Shown in pieces: positions 49,604 to 61,219 of a stretch of 64,000 nt of DNA; the first letter of the stretch is position 1, and every line of letters starts with the position of its first letter. The DNA comes from Zychaea mexicana (taxonomy: Eukaryota > Mucoromycota > Mucoromycetes > Mucorales > Lichtheimiaceae). Where the stretch lies: positions 62,001 through 126,000 of the forward strand of contig NW_026516674.1 in NCBI RefSeq assembly GCF_025766255.1. Reading direction: 5' to 3'. The notes under the pieces are model-generated. The model was given only the letters and a program-made list of their open reading frames with translations. It had not been told where the DNA came from and searched no databases. The position numbers and the translations under genes are program-made.

Positions 49604-50766
49604 GACGAGTAGTAATAAGTGGCGTGGTGGTTGTAGTAGTAGTAGTAACACTCGTATTCTTCTTGATCTTTTTGCGAGCGGCGGCGCGGGGAGAGGAGGA
49701 AGAAAGAGCTGCGGAGGAGGTGGCAACGACAGCAGGGACAACAGCTGCGGAGGATGAGGAGGTAAATGAGGAGGCGTTGTTGTTGTTTGAGGATGGTGAC
49801 GACGACGACGTAATAACTGGCTTTTTCTTTGGCGTCTTACTGTTTTCTATATCCCTGATCCATTCAATGACCTGGCGCTCTTTCTGTTGCTGCTGGTGAT
49901 GTGAATGTTCAGGCTTGCGGCTGGAGAACCATTCGGCCATGGCGTTCTGGTCGGGTTTGGGTGGAGAGAGCGGAACAGAAGGTTGGATGGTGGGTGGCGG
50001 CAATAGAGGATTGGGTAAAGCGTCGTAAGGTGGTGGTGGCGGTGATGACGAGGATGAGATGGGTGGTTGCTGGTTTTCGTCGTTGTCGTCAAGAGGTAAG
50101 GTCGTCATCGTCATGGACGACATGCGTCGTCGCTCAGCATTCGCACTGGCCAGCTTCTTTAGCAAACGAGAGCGTGGAGGGAACTCATATTGCTCTTGCT
50201 CAGGTGTCAGGTTTTGTGGCACAAGGATTTCTTGTGTTCCGTCAGGATATCGCTTGATGATTGCCTAAGTTTGTCAAAGATGCATAGACGAGGAAGAAAG
50301 ACAACAAAGTTTATATCACAAATCCTTTCATGATGGTTCGCAGATTGTCTATAAGGTAGCGAACGAGTGGGATGGAAGAAGAAGAAGTAGATGATGAATT
50401 TGACGATGAAGAAGAAGTATGGATGGATGGAGGTAGTGGTGGTAGCGGTGTTGTTGAGGAGGATACCTTTTTGCGATCGCCCCATACGAATTGAGACCTT
50501 CGATCGCGTCGTCGACGGACTTGTTTCTCCATGGCCTTGGCAGCCCTCGCAGCAATCCGTCGTTGTTGTTCTTCATCGACGAGGCCCGTGCGCTTCTGCT
50601 GCTGCTGCTGTTCCTTTTGTTGATGTTGTTGTTGTCGATTTGGTGGTTGCTGCTGTTGTTGGCTATGGTCTCTCCTTTTACCGCGGGCCACTTCATGCAT
50701 CTTGTGCATATTATGATTGTGATTATTTCTGCTGCTGCTGCTGCTGCTGCTGGTTTTGTTATTCAC
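48315..50766 (-). CDS. Uncharacterised IQ-motif, coiled-coil protein with many homopolymer tracts
   Basis: Three exons join in phase (50766-50320, 50264-49460, 49384-48315), giving 773 residues. I do not recognise the family. Conserved-looking blocks: RAAKAMEKQVRRRRDRRSQF and FVWGDRKK in exon 1; AIIKRYPDGTQEILVPQNL and EFPPRSRLLKKLASANAERR spanning exons 1-2; and EWIRDIEN. Exon 3 carries an IQ motif (THIQATWRGYNCRHH), a likely calmodulin or light-chain site, followed by a coiled coil of about 100 residues. These blocks are separated by poly-Q, poly-S, poly-T, poly-H, poly-P and poly-A runs, and the C-terminus is basic and Gln-rich. Composition suggests a scaffold or cytoskeleton-linked protein, but this is a guess. 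Confidence 0.75.
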
Positions 50767-51768
50767 GTTGTGCGGGTTACACTTGAGAACTGGCGGATTG
50801 TTGTCTCAGGGCCGGCCAGCAATAAAAAATAAATAGGGCAAACAGTAAAGAACCCCGACACGCACTTGCACACAGACGCTACACACACACGCACACACAA
50901 ACGCACACACGCACTCGCAGACGCACAACTAAAAAAATAAGGGGGGGGAGAGTGGAGTGTGGTGTAGGTAGAAAAGAAGAAGAAGAAGAAGAGTGGAGCG
51001 ACGACTTGCTGTGGTTGGTGTTCGTTGAGGGCGAGTGTAGACAGAGGGAATACAAGAGAGGATGATGATGATGATCCAGCCAAGCGGGTATAAGAGAAGA
51101 AGAAGAAGAAGAGGAGGAGCGAACAGGCTCTTGGAAAACGGGACTTTTGCTTCTTTCTTGGGCTCTGGTTTGGGTCGTATGTACAGTACAGGTGTGAGGA
51201 TGGATGGGACGGGTGTGGGCGTGTGGCGACAGCAACAAACGGGGGGCACCAGGTGGAAAAGGTAGAAAAGACGTGGTTGCGAAAGAGAAAAGGGGGCAGC
51301 CAAAGCAGCCAAAATGCTAAAAAATGAGAAGAGGAAGGTGAGGATGAGACGGGTGGTGGTGGTGGTGTCGGTGGGTGGTAATGACGAAAACACAAAAAAA
51401 AAAGGGGGGGGGGGAAAGAGCGCAAAAGAGAGAAAAAAAGAGAGTGGAAATAAATAAAATATAAATTTTAAAAAAGAAAACGACGAGGGCAGCGTAGCAG
51501 TTCGGTGGAACTTATTTTTGGGCTGTTGACAAGCGTCGTCGTCGTCGTCGTCGTGTGTATTTGGGGACATATGCGCTTCCCAGGTTACACTCGGATAGAA
51601 CCATCCCAACCCCATCCACATCACCATCCACCCAATTCCATCATTCAGCATTCAGCTTAGCATAAAAGGAGCGAGTGGTTTTGACGATATAGAGATGGGT
51701 AATTACGGTAGTGCAGTATATGTAATTGGACAGTGGTAATAGTTGGTGGTAGTAGTAGTAGTACTATA
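50767..51768. other. Intergenic, strongly purine/pyrimidine-asymmetric promoter region
   Basis: 1.0 kb between the IQ-motif gene start and the VHS-GAT gene end. In the sense of the minus-strand gene it is pyrimidine-rich, with TTC, CCA and ACA-type runs. Several long open frames (for example 50763-51425 minus) arise from this low complexity and are not considered genes. A CGT/GTC triplet run lies at 51534-51553. Confidence 0.5.
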
Positions 51769-52164
51769 TCATACGCAAAATGCTTCTTTCTTCTTCTTCA
51801 CTTTAAGCTTCATTGACGTCTTCAAACTGACGCTTCTACTGACGCTTCTACTGACGCTTCTACTGATGCATTTTCTGAGGAGTGAGCGGCGGGGGCAGGT
51901 TAACGCTGTTGTTGTTGTTGTTGTTGTTCTTGTTGTGGCTGCTGCACCGATAAAGCAAAAGCCCTCTGTTAGTACGGGTACAATGTAAACAACTCTCGTT
52001 CGTTTTAGGTAAACCTTCTTTTTCTTTTCATGCTTTTTGTATTCATACCCTGCATCCGACGATGAGTGTCCTTCAGGCACTTGGTTCGTGTCAGAAAACG
52101 GATCGAACGGGTCCTCGGATCTTGTTGTTGTACTGACAGGTGCTGGGCTTGCTGCTGCCACTGG

Positions 52165-52196
<32 letters not shown>

Positions 52197-54139
52197 CCAC
52201 CTGCCTATCAAAGAAGTTGTTGGTTTGATGATGGCCACTCCCACTACTGCTGGCTGTTGCTGTTGCTGCTGCTGCCGTACTCGTAGTAGCAGTCGTTGCT
52301 CCTGCGTTTTCATCCTCCTGGATACATGGTAAAGTTCGGGTCATTTTCATTTCTCTCCGCACCTTACTTTAGCAACGCGCACACTAACAGGGACCCCATT
52401 CACACACACACACACACACACACTTCTCGCTAACTCTAATTCTTTCATTTTTCTCAATGTTTAAAGTGCTTCAAGTAAGACGCACCTGGTGCTGCTGCTG
52501 CTGCTGCTGCTGCCGCCGAGTGCTACGGTTGTGCAATGTCTCGGAATTCGTAGTTGCCTCGTTCACGGCACGTCGCTCCAGCATATCATCGTAGGCCTTG
52601 AAACTACTGACAAGTTCGCTGTTTGCCTCCAATAGCGAGGCTTGCAGTTAAGGTTCAGTGTTACACATTGTGATATATTATTTGCGGCACCCTCTCGTCA
52701 TAGTATATATACACTCCCCGACTCTGTATCACAACCCGCTTCCACCACCCCCACCCCCCTCTTGTGCTCTGGCTGCTCACATATGACATCCGAGTCACTG
52801 CACGTTTGCAGATGGCCTGATATGATTCTTTGGAACATTTTGCATTTGCCGTAGAATTCCTACAGCACAGTCGTAGCAACGATAACTCTAATATTAGCCA
52901 CACACGCTCTGTCTCTCCTTTTTAAAAAAAAAAAGTGATGTAATGCATGCATGTAGCGATTCATTACCTGTATAAGCTCATTCTTGCTGATATCTTCCTG
53001 AGTCGGGTCCGTGAACGATAGTGTTTGTGAAAACAGTTGCGCATTATTCTTGGCCAGTAGCACATCGTTCATCGCATCCACGGGTTGATGTAACAATTCG
53101 GGCGGCTGTTGTAGTTGCTAAAGAGTCGAAATTTGTATATTTGTTATTCATCATTTATTTATGTTGTGTTATGAAGTTTCTTGCGGGCTTATTCTTTCCG
53201 GAAAAGGCTTGTCGTATAATAATAATACAGACACACCCAGCCCGTTTTATATGTCTCACATAGTATACGACGCGTAATACACACAGACATCAAGAGAGAT
53301 ACAGCATCAACTTACCCTTGGTTGTGCATTCCCCACGGGCCTATAGAGCCGAGATCCTGTGCCACGGCCTAATCGCGCTCCTCCTCCTCCAGGTTGGCCG
53401 TTCATCATCTTATCGTATACACGCTGCACGCCTACTAACGACCCGTCTGAGCCAAACCGGCTGACCCAGCTTTGCAAGCAGTGCACGAGCTTGCCATGAA
53501 CCCGATCATCGGACGACTAAAGAAAAAGATTATGCGGTTTTTTTTTTTCGTTTTTTAGTGGCCCTGATCGACATCACGTAATAGAATACAGAATAACTCC
53601 ACTCCACTCCTCTCCTCCGACAACTCCTCGAATCCTCCTAAATCCCTCCATTTACATCCTGCAACGTCCCTCCTCTCCTTCGAAACATAATTGTCCAACA
53701 TCTGTGTTGCTGTTCTCTGTTACCTTGGAAACTGCTAAAGTGTCCAAATCTTCAGCAAACGACTTGGCAGCAAGTTGTGCTAAATAATGATAGATCATGT
53801 GTGTGTGTGTTTTAGGTGCTTGTCATTGTTGCTCTGCTAGACCCCCACACTTACGTGCGAATTTTTGATGGCAGTTTTCTGATAGTGCATCCAACATCTG
53901 GATAAATATGCATGTAAGTATCCAAGTAAGCAACAAAAGAAACAAGAACAAACACGCTCAATAATAATCATCTCTTACCTCGAGTGCAAGCACTTGTGTC
54001 TGTGGTTCGTTGGCAAGCATCTTTTTCTGTAAGAGTTTCCGTGCTTCTTTGGCCCCGAGCTCGGTATTGTTTACGACATCGCAAACCTGGAACACCAATG
54101 ACCAATCAAGCTCTTGCGATGAAGGACTTGTAGCTTTTT
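51769..54139 (-). CDS. VHS-GAT domain trafficking adaptor (Lsb5/TOM1/GGA-like), 5' exon unresolved
   Basis: The VHS domain starts at 54139 with EKATSPSSQELDWSLVFQ, continues AKEARKLLQKKMLANEP, and further exons give MLDALSENCHQKFA (~53880) and HGKLVHCLQSWVSRFG (~53480). The GAT domain follows: LLHQPVDAMNDVLLAKNN (~53070), EFYGKCKMFQRIIS (~52840) and SLLEANSELVSSFKAYDDM (~52610). The domains indicate a ubiquitin/phosphoinositide-linked endosomal sorting adaptor. The C-terminal exon (52317-51769) contains poly-Q, Ser/Thr/Ala runs, a DPFDPF clathrin/AP-2-type motif and a basic tail with three in-frame 12-bp repeats (SRSV). The first coding exon lies upstream; the ATG at 54296 (MKSIFSKKLTP) is a candidate, but its splice phase does not fit the best acceptor. 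Confidence 0.78.
51827..51862. repeat. Three tandem copies of a 12-bp unit
   Basis: CTGACGCTTCTA is repeated three times without change and followed by a partial fourth copy. It lies in frame in the C-terminal exon of the VHS-GAT gene, encoding a repeated Ser-Arg-Ser-Val on the minus strand. Confidence 0.9.
52164..52196. repeat. (TTG)11 trinucleotide repeat, coding for poly-Gln
   Basis: An uninterrupted CAA run on the minus strand encodes about ten glutamines in the VHS-GAT protein, between a divergent Asn/Phe segment and the DPFDPF motif. Confidence 0.9.
52401..52422. repeat. (CA)11 microsatellite in an intron
   Basis: An uninterrupted CA dinucleotide run inside the 52318-52485 intron of the VHS-GAT gene. 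Confidence 0.9.
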
Positions 54140-54299
54140 CTATTGTTTACAATTGTTGTGCATATAAGTTATTCTCTCTTTCTTTTGCTTCTCCTCCTCC
54201 TCCTCCTCCTCCTCGAAAGTCGAGAACAAAAAAACACTTGCCGACATTGGTTGTAATTGTCGTAGGCGTGAGTTTCTTTGAGAAAATACTTTTCATTCT

Positions 54300-55409
54300 T
54301 TTTGTTCAAAGAGTGTAATTTCGCGAATGAAAGGAGTTGAAGGTTGGAAAAGGGAAAAAGAAAAGGTTTTTGATAGAGAGGAAGAACGTCTGTATCTCTC
54401 TCTCTTTCCCCCGCAATACAGAGCCTCTCAATATGCATTGCTTGCAAACGAGCCAATCATATCTCTTGGAATAGGCCCTGACGAGAGAGAAAGTGAGAGC
54501 CATTAAAGGATATGCCGAAACACAAACTGAGAAAAGGTGGAACCTATTTTGCTTGGCAAAAAAAAAACACAGTAAAATCCTCACTAAAAACCCACCTGAC
54601 TCAATTGGAAAAGCTCATAATAGACTGATTTATATCTTGGAGTTATGATATCAAATCGAACTTAGTCAACGAATAGGTTGTTTTGAGCAGTCTCTGTGAA
54701 ATGTAAAAGTAACCATGGTGATGCCATAACAACAAAATATAGAGGGCTGTTGTCAAGGTTTTTACCCGCCTTTTTGCTTTTTCTTTTTAATGCTCTGGAA
54801 AGGGGGTTACTATAGGTAAATTATTTTTTGCGGTGTCCACTTGCATCTGTGTTTAATGCATACACAGGACATAGAAGAGAGAGAAAGAGAGAGAGAGCAT
54901 GCATATCAGATTATCAACGTCATGGGCAGGACACACATACACCCGGTAAGAGGCGAAACCTTGTCGATCCCACTTGTTTTTAGCAGCTGAACCCTATGAG
55001 TGGGTTAGATCCCCGCGGCGTGCAAATGTCGGTCCGAACTAACGGATAAAAGAACTATATATACCACTCCTAACTAATGTTGAAAATATATTACAATTTT
55101 TCATCCATTTATTCTTTATATTATAATTAGTAGTAGTAGCAGGGAAATGGGGAGGTGTAAGGGAGACCATTACTCGTTTATGCATTGTATGTATGCATCC
55201 ATCGGGTAATGGGATCCAGTAAATAAAAAGGCGGGATAATGATAGTGATAAGACGGCACGAAAAAAGAACCAGCTTTTTGCGCGGGAGAGTGCAGTGAAA
55301 TGTATACAGCGCGCACAAATCATGTATACGCAGGGGTACATTATTACTACGTACTACTCCACTCTACTATATAATAGGCTTATATACACAAATAGAAACA
55401 AAACAGAGT
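54300..55409. other. Intergenic region between PH-domain and VHS-GAT genes
   Basis: 1.1 kb with the PH gene 3' flank and the promoter, and perhaps the first exon, of the VHS-GAT gene. Short minus-strand frames (54169-54456, 54306-54584, 55039-55341) lack family motifs. A GA-rich patch lies at 54875-54898. No RNA gene recognised. Confidence 0.4.
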
Positions 55410-56640
55410 TTATAATAATGTCGTGGTAGGATGAGTGTGCTCAGATAATCGACGATGCACGGTTGTTGTTGTTGTTGTTGTTTTGGGCGGTGGAGGAAGA
55501 GGTGAAGTGGGTGGCGGTAAACAAGGCGGAATGACAGAAAGTTCCATCGAACCATTTATATGACGAAACGTGTCAGGATTAGTGTTGTACTTTCCTTGTT
55601 GTTGTTGTGACGCAGCAGCAGCAGCAGCAGAAGAAGAAGAGATGGATGGCGGCCTGCTGTTGGTAGATGCAGCGTCTTCCTCAAAATGGAAAAGTTCCAA
55701 TGCAGACCACTCGCTATCAGGATGACCCGTTGTTTCATTAGATGTTCGTGGAGATGACGGTTGCTGTTGTTGTTGCTGTTCCAATGATGATGATGATGAT
55801 GAGTTAGTCGTCACGCGTCTTCTTAACCGTGTTCGAGCGTTGATAGCAAACGCATTGGCAAGCATCGATGTCCGAGAGTTATGATTGCTTTCACCGAGTG
55901 ACGAAGGAGATGGAGTGACAGTAGAAGACGGTGATGCTGTCGTTGGTGAGACAGATTCGGGTGGAAAGTCAAAACAGCCGATGGTGGCGGCGCTGTTGTT
56001 GTATGAATAGTGGTGAGGAAGGGAGGTTGAAATCGGGCGACACGTGGATGAATTGATGGATGACGATGAACTCTTGTTCTTATTGCTACTATTCATACCG
56101 TTATCTTCTTGTAAGTCCAATCGCTCCAGCCATTTGTCCAACACACTATCGTTGGTGTTATTATTGTTGATTGCTGTTGTTAGCGTGTCTTCAGAATCAT
56201 CGTAGTAGCTATGACTGCAACTGTGTTGGTTATGTTGTTTGTGAATTTTGATTCGAATCGCTTGCACCCATATCTCTCTATCAGCCTCGCTGTCGGCATG
56301 CAAGATATGGCTGAAATGGTGTCGACATCCAGAATCTATTCGAAAAGACCACTGTGATTGCTTGGTGCTGCATGGCGTCACGTCGCGGTAATGTTTGAGA
56401 TCAACGATTCCCGTAGGTCTGATATCGCCCTAGTGATTGATCACAAGAAACACTCATTTAGCTTTTATCTTTTTTTTTGCCACTCACGTCAACTCACTCA
56501 ACAATAAAAAAAGGTACCTGGTGTTTATAATAGCGTAGCTCTTTGTCACCGAGAACAAAGTGTCGCTTTCGCCAAGACCGATGAATGTTCACCCAGCTTA
56601 GCTTGTGGAGCCATCCTGATTGTAATTCGGCAAATGACAT
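55410..56640 (-). CDS. PH-domain protein with Ser/Asn/Gln-rich tail
   Basis: Two exons join in phase (56640-56518 and 56429-55410), giving 380 residues. Residues 5-110 are a pleckstrin-homology domain: SGWLHKLSWVNIHRSWRKRHFVL, then ELRYYKHQ-GDIRPTGIVDL, and the final helix with invariant Trp in ADREIWVQAIRIKI. PH domains bind phosphoinositides or proteins at membranes. The remaining ~270 residues are low-complexity (poly-N, poly-S, poly-Q, poly-A, Thr-rich), with short conserved-looking islands such as DKWLERLDLQED. The ATG was chosen because the PH domain begins six residues later. It lies 137 bp downstream of the next minus-strand gene, head-to-tail. Partner unknown. Confidence 0.85.
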
Positions 56641-56777
56641 AAATGCCCTTGTGTTGCGACGAGTATGTGATAGACGTGGTGAAGGAGGGAGAAAGGTGAG
56701 ATCGGAGATACAGGAGAGCGGTGTTGCCCAGGCGAACCTTTATGTTGTTTAAAGTTTATTAATTTTTTTTTTTTTTT

Positions 56778-58991
56778 TCATTTTGGCACTAGCGCAGCAA
56801 GCATCTGCAGGCGGACAATCGTATCACTTTGTTTCATTGGATCCGTCAAATGCCGCAGTATCATGTCGACGTTGGTTTCTTCTAAAAGTAGCTCAAGATG
56901 TTCCAGCTGGTGCGGGACTGTATGTTTCAGAGTAGTATAATCGCACTCTTTACATGCCTTCGCTATACTCACCAGTACCTGAGAATTAAGAAAAGTATCG
57001 CAATTGTGAGTCTCTTGAAGCAACAGCGATACCCTTGTCTTTTTCATCATCTATCTATCAATCACCTGCATGTCCATATACGATCGATTAAGTCCCTCAT
57101 TCTCGATTATCCGAATAATGCTGTCCGCCCGAACAAAATCATCTAATATTAATTTGTAGACACCCATTAGTTGTTGTTTCACTAACGGCCCGCTTTTTCT
57201 TTTTAAGGGAAATACTTGCCAATCTCAAGTGCCAATAATAATGCCATAAACAAGTTCCATGAGGCCACATATTTGTTATCAGCTGACATGCCATGCGAGA
57301 TGACTCGTGCTTGTGATGCCTGATGAATCTTGGCACACTTCTCGTACATCTATTATCCCACGTAGTTGTTGTTGTTAAAGTCAGAGGAGCGTCCCCCATG
57401 TCATGAAATATCCCCACGCACCAACTCCAATCCTCTTTTACTTTTCTGTAGCTTTACCTCGGATACCTTCTCCATATAGTAATGTGGTTGAAATCTACAT
57501 ATCGCGAAATGTCCTTTGTCAACTACACTTGTCCAACCATATCCAACAAACATTATTTACCCAGTCTCGTGTTTTGAGACGATCGCTGTCAAACATAGCA
57601 AAACAATAGCAACACTGTTGCTAGGCGCTTCGAGTTGGTCGTTCTTATGGTTGGTAACTGTTACTATATCGTCTGCAATAACAGCACATTCTCCTTGTTG
57701 GTTATTGCTTTCCGTATCATCATTCTGAAACATAGCAGCTGCTTCGGTAAGAATAGCGACAAATGATTGATTCTTGTCTAATTTAGGTGCTGGTGGTCCT
57801 CCTTCCCGCTTTTCCTCCCGCTCAATATATCGGATCCCTAGATTTCTGCAGTGGACCATTACCCGATCCAAGGGTATGTCTCCACATTGCTTTTTTTTTG
57901 CAGGTGTTACCGGTTATTAATTTTACTTTTTTATTATAGTGCATTAATTTGAACAGGGGACGGGTAAAGAAGAGCTCATCTTTCTCTTACCTGTGCTAAA
58001 ATCACCAATTGTTCGCTATCAATTTTCCATTTGCCTTGTAATGCTTTCAAGGATAAAGTCCGTGCGAATGCAATGGATGCATCTGTCTTGTAAAGATACA
58101 GCAGTCGTGCGAGTGCTAAGCGTGAAGCGTACAATGTCGAAGCTACTTGTGAAGGTGTCAATCCACATGTTTTGTCGGAAGAGAGCTGGAGCGTTTCAAG
58201 GGTATAGATGAGCTGTTCAAGTGCTTGGAAGGTATTTTGTGGCCGTTTCAATGTATAAAAAGCTTGATTATGCCGAGTTAGTTATTCTTTCCTACAACTG
58301 TTGGTAAAAGAAGAGACACTTACTTTTGCTTAAGCTCCACAAAACACCTATTGCTGGTGCTGGATTTGACGATTTTGCTGCCGTCAATGCCTGTTTTAAT
58401 TTGTTTAAAGCATCTATCGAGTATCGATTCAAACACGCGATCAATAAGCTTACATGCATAAGATTATGTGATACAAGGAACATACCTTTGACAGCGGGGT
58501 CTTGTGGCTGTTGCTGTTGGCGTCCGGAAGCAGCATTATTACCTGCTACAACAAGCAAATAAGTATAAAGTACTTCTTTATATTCCTAGCTTTTTTAAAG
58601 CACAATTACCTGCTTTCTTATTCGGTTTACTTTTCTTTTCGTTTGCAATGTGTTTTGCACTTTTCAAATGACCTTGAAAAGTTGCCTCGTTACTGAATTT
58701 CCTTTTGCACGCTGTACAATATAAGTTGTTGGGTTCAGTGTTTTTGTCAACTGCATTTGCGGTGGTTGCTGCAATTGGTTTTGGACTATCCGATTGTTGT
58801 TGCTGTTGGGTTGATCGTGGTGCAAGATTTACTGATCGCCAGCGATCAGAAGGGCTAAATACTATACAGGAACGTTGAATCAGCAAGTCATGTGTCTTAA
58901 GAGTATATTTAAACAAGATTTACATACTATCGAGTGTTTCAAGATTTATTCGTGGATCGTCTTTGGGAATGTATTCATAACTTAAAGACAT
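56778..58991 (-). CDS. U1-type C2H2 zinc-finger protein with helical repeats
   Basis: The start at 58991 gives MSLSYEYIPKDDPRINLETLD, followed by a GT donor. The next exon has VFSPSDRWRSVNLAP and one zinc finger, YCTACKRKFSNEATFQGHLK then SAKHI. Its spacing, C-x2-C-x12-H-x5-H, is typical of U1/JAZ-type fingers that often bind double-stranded or structured RNA. Five or more further exons encode helix-rich segments reminiscent of TPR/SEL repeats (for example FQALEQLIYTLETLQL and ASRLALARLLYLYK). The protein ends RLQMLAALVPK with TGA at 56778-56780. The combination resembles a conserved fungal family whose function I do not know. Gln runs are present near the finger. Confidence 0.72.
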
Positions 58992-61219
58992 GGCGTGGTT
59001 TTTTGTAGATCGCAAGGTAAAAAAAAGTTCGCTGCCTTGTATAGAATATAGGCTCTAGGGTGACTGGTAAGGACTGCGTACAGGGTTTATGCCAGATGAG
59101 GCTCCTGATCGGAAGGCAGGTTGCAGGTGGAATTGTACGACGGCGAAAGAAACGGACACAGGACTGTTGTTGCTTGATATTGCCTCTGACAATCCAATGG
59201 CCTCAACGTTAAGCACCCTCACTGAATCTCGGTTGAAATATATTGTTGTTTTTGCTGCAACAATTGGGATTCGAAGAACTAGGAGTTCCACTTGTAGGTT
59301 TGAGGGTTCCATCATCAGCACGATATCTGCAATTTTGTGGGTTGATAACAAAAGGGAACTGTTTTTCAGCTGTGCTGTTCGCTGGTGAGATAAGGTACGT
59401 TTTTCTCTGGTTCATCCAAGTATTTCTTCCACATTGAGTTTGCGCCTCGTTGATACTTTTTCAAAGCAAGTGTTTCCAGCACGCCAGCCTCTATAGAACT
59501 GAACCGTTCTTGCATCTTGCAGTTTAAAACAGTCTTTTGATGGTAGAAGACATGTTCTTTTCTTCTTTATTCGATGTCAATTCGTTGGATTCACGTCGCT
59601 TAAGATATATTGTACATAGCGAAGATAGCCCTGTTAGTTATCTTTGTGGTGTGCGTGCGTGCATGTGGTATTGTGCCATGTTGACACCGGTGCAAGTACA
59701 TAGTAGCTTTCCATCGTCGATGGGGAGCTCTCGTGATCCAACGAATCGTTTGGCTCTACGATTGTTGGAGCCGGCACAGGCTTGCGATCAAACCGTTTGT
59801 GCAAAGTCCAGATATTTCGAACAGGGGAGCGATTGTGATTATTGTTGCTGTCGCTGAGACGACGATACTGGAATCGACACCCGTGATGCCCAACTCCTGT
59901 TTCTTTTTTTCAAGCTTGAAACGCCCATGTTCCGTGATTGATTCTAGAATAATCGTAATGTACGAGAGTATTGATTACGTCTTGCCTAGCATACTACTAC
60001 GTGTAACACGGTCGATATACCTCCCGTTCGCCAGTTGTCGTTTCCTTGATAACGACCTCCTCGCCGATAGAACACTTCTCCATCAACTACTGCTGGAATT
60101 TTCCGTCAGTGGTTTGCTTTTGTAGCCGAACAAGTTCTAAGTCGACTTTTTTTAAAAGAAGACAGAGTTAAAGGCGAAAGAGAATGGAGAATCAGTCACT
60201 GTAGACGTTTTGGAACTAACCGTTGTATTGGTATGATAGTTGCTCAGTAAAACGTTACAAAAATGCGAGTTTATTAAAACTTGCGACATAATATAGCATT
60301 ATCATGAAAGCTTGTTTAAGAGATAGATAATCGAAAAATAAAGAATACTGAACGAAGAAGGACTACATTACATGTAGTACATATCATGTATCATCTGACA
60401 TGCGTTAGGAATCTGCAGTACATTTGTTCGGATTGGAGATATGATATTCTTCGCATACAATATGTGTAACTGAACAATAGGATGGAAATACTTTTTTGAA
60501 TGTTTTTCTTGTTATCATACGGCACAGTGGTATGTAATAACCAATAATTAATAATTGCAGAAACAGAAAAAACTGCAGTTGTTATTTGTCAAGCATAATT
60601 ATGTTACATACTACTGTGGGTCAGCGCAACAAGCAGCATCTTTTATTTAGTGCTGTGAAAGAAAATAGGAAGAAAAAGCAACAATTGGGACAGAATGAGC
60701 AGTAGGTTGGTGTTTTCAAGCTCGAATAACTAGTGAAAGAACGGAAGTAAACTAGATCAGTCTCGTCGTTTTAACTTGAAATTATTTACTATGTATGTGT
60801 ACTGTGTGATGATGTCCATTAAAACTAACAGCCTGAATATTGTTAGGCGGTACATAATCAAACTACAGCAGGTAGTTGAAACCAGAAGAGGGACATCGAC
60901 AGATAAACGCATCGTTTCTACAAAGCCATAATCCATTGATTAGCTTTTAGAACTGTTAACCTTGCATCCAATATTAAAAAAAATATACTGAGTCTTACGA
61001 ACAATTTACTTGAACATTTTGTTTCTATGATGGCTGTAAAATAAATCTTGGCTACGGCCACGATGGCCTCTTTGACTGTTTTGAATAGGTGTCCGCGGTG
61101 TTGTCACTAAAACTTCAGGATGTTAAAACACCGATATAAAGAACGTATCCGTAGCACTTTTCTGTATCAAATGCTATGGTAATAGCAGTCACCCACTTTC
61201 GCTGCAGAAGAGCCAGACC
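58992..61219. other. 2.2 kb region with no confident gene
   Basis: Several medium open frames overlap on both strands at 59055-60125: plus 59089-59388 and 59733-60125, minus 59055-59351 and 59209-59415. None shows a domain I recognise, and I could not link them by phase-compatible introns into one model. From 60130 to 61200 the sequence is AT-rich with only very short frames. The region may hold a decayed gene or transposon, or an unrecognised multi-exon gene. Confidence 0.4.

Noticed and set aside
50763..51425. 220-codon open frame on the minus strand, upstream of the IQ-motif gene
   Set aside because: It is composed of Phe/Ser/Pro/Cys runs caused by pyrimidine-rich low-complexity DNA, has no motif, and sits where the promoter of the IQ-motif gene is expected.
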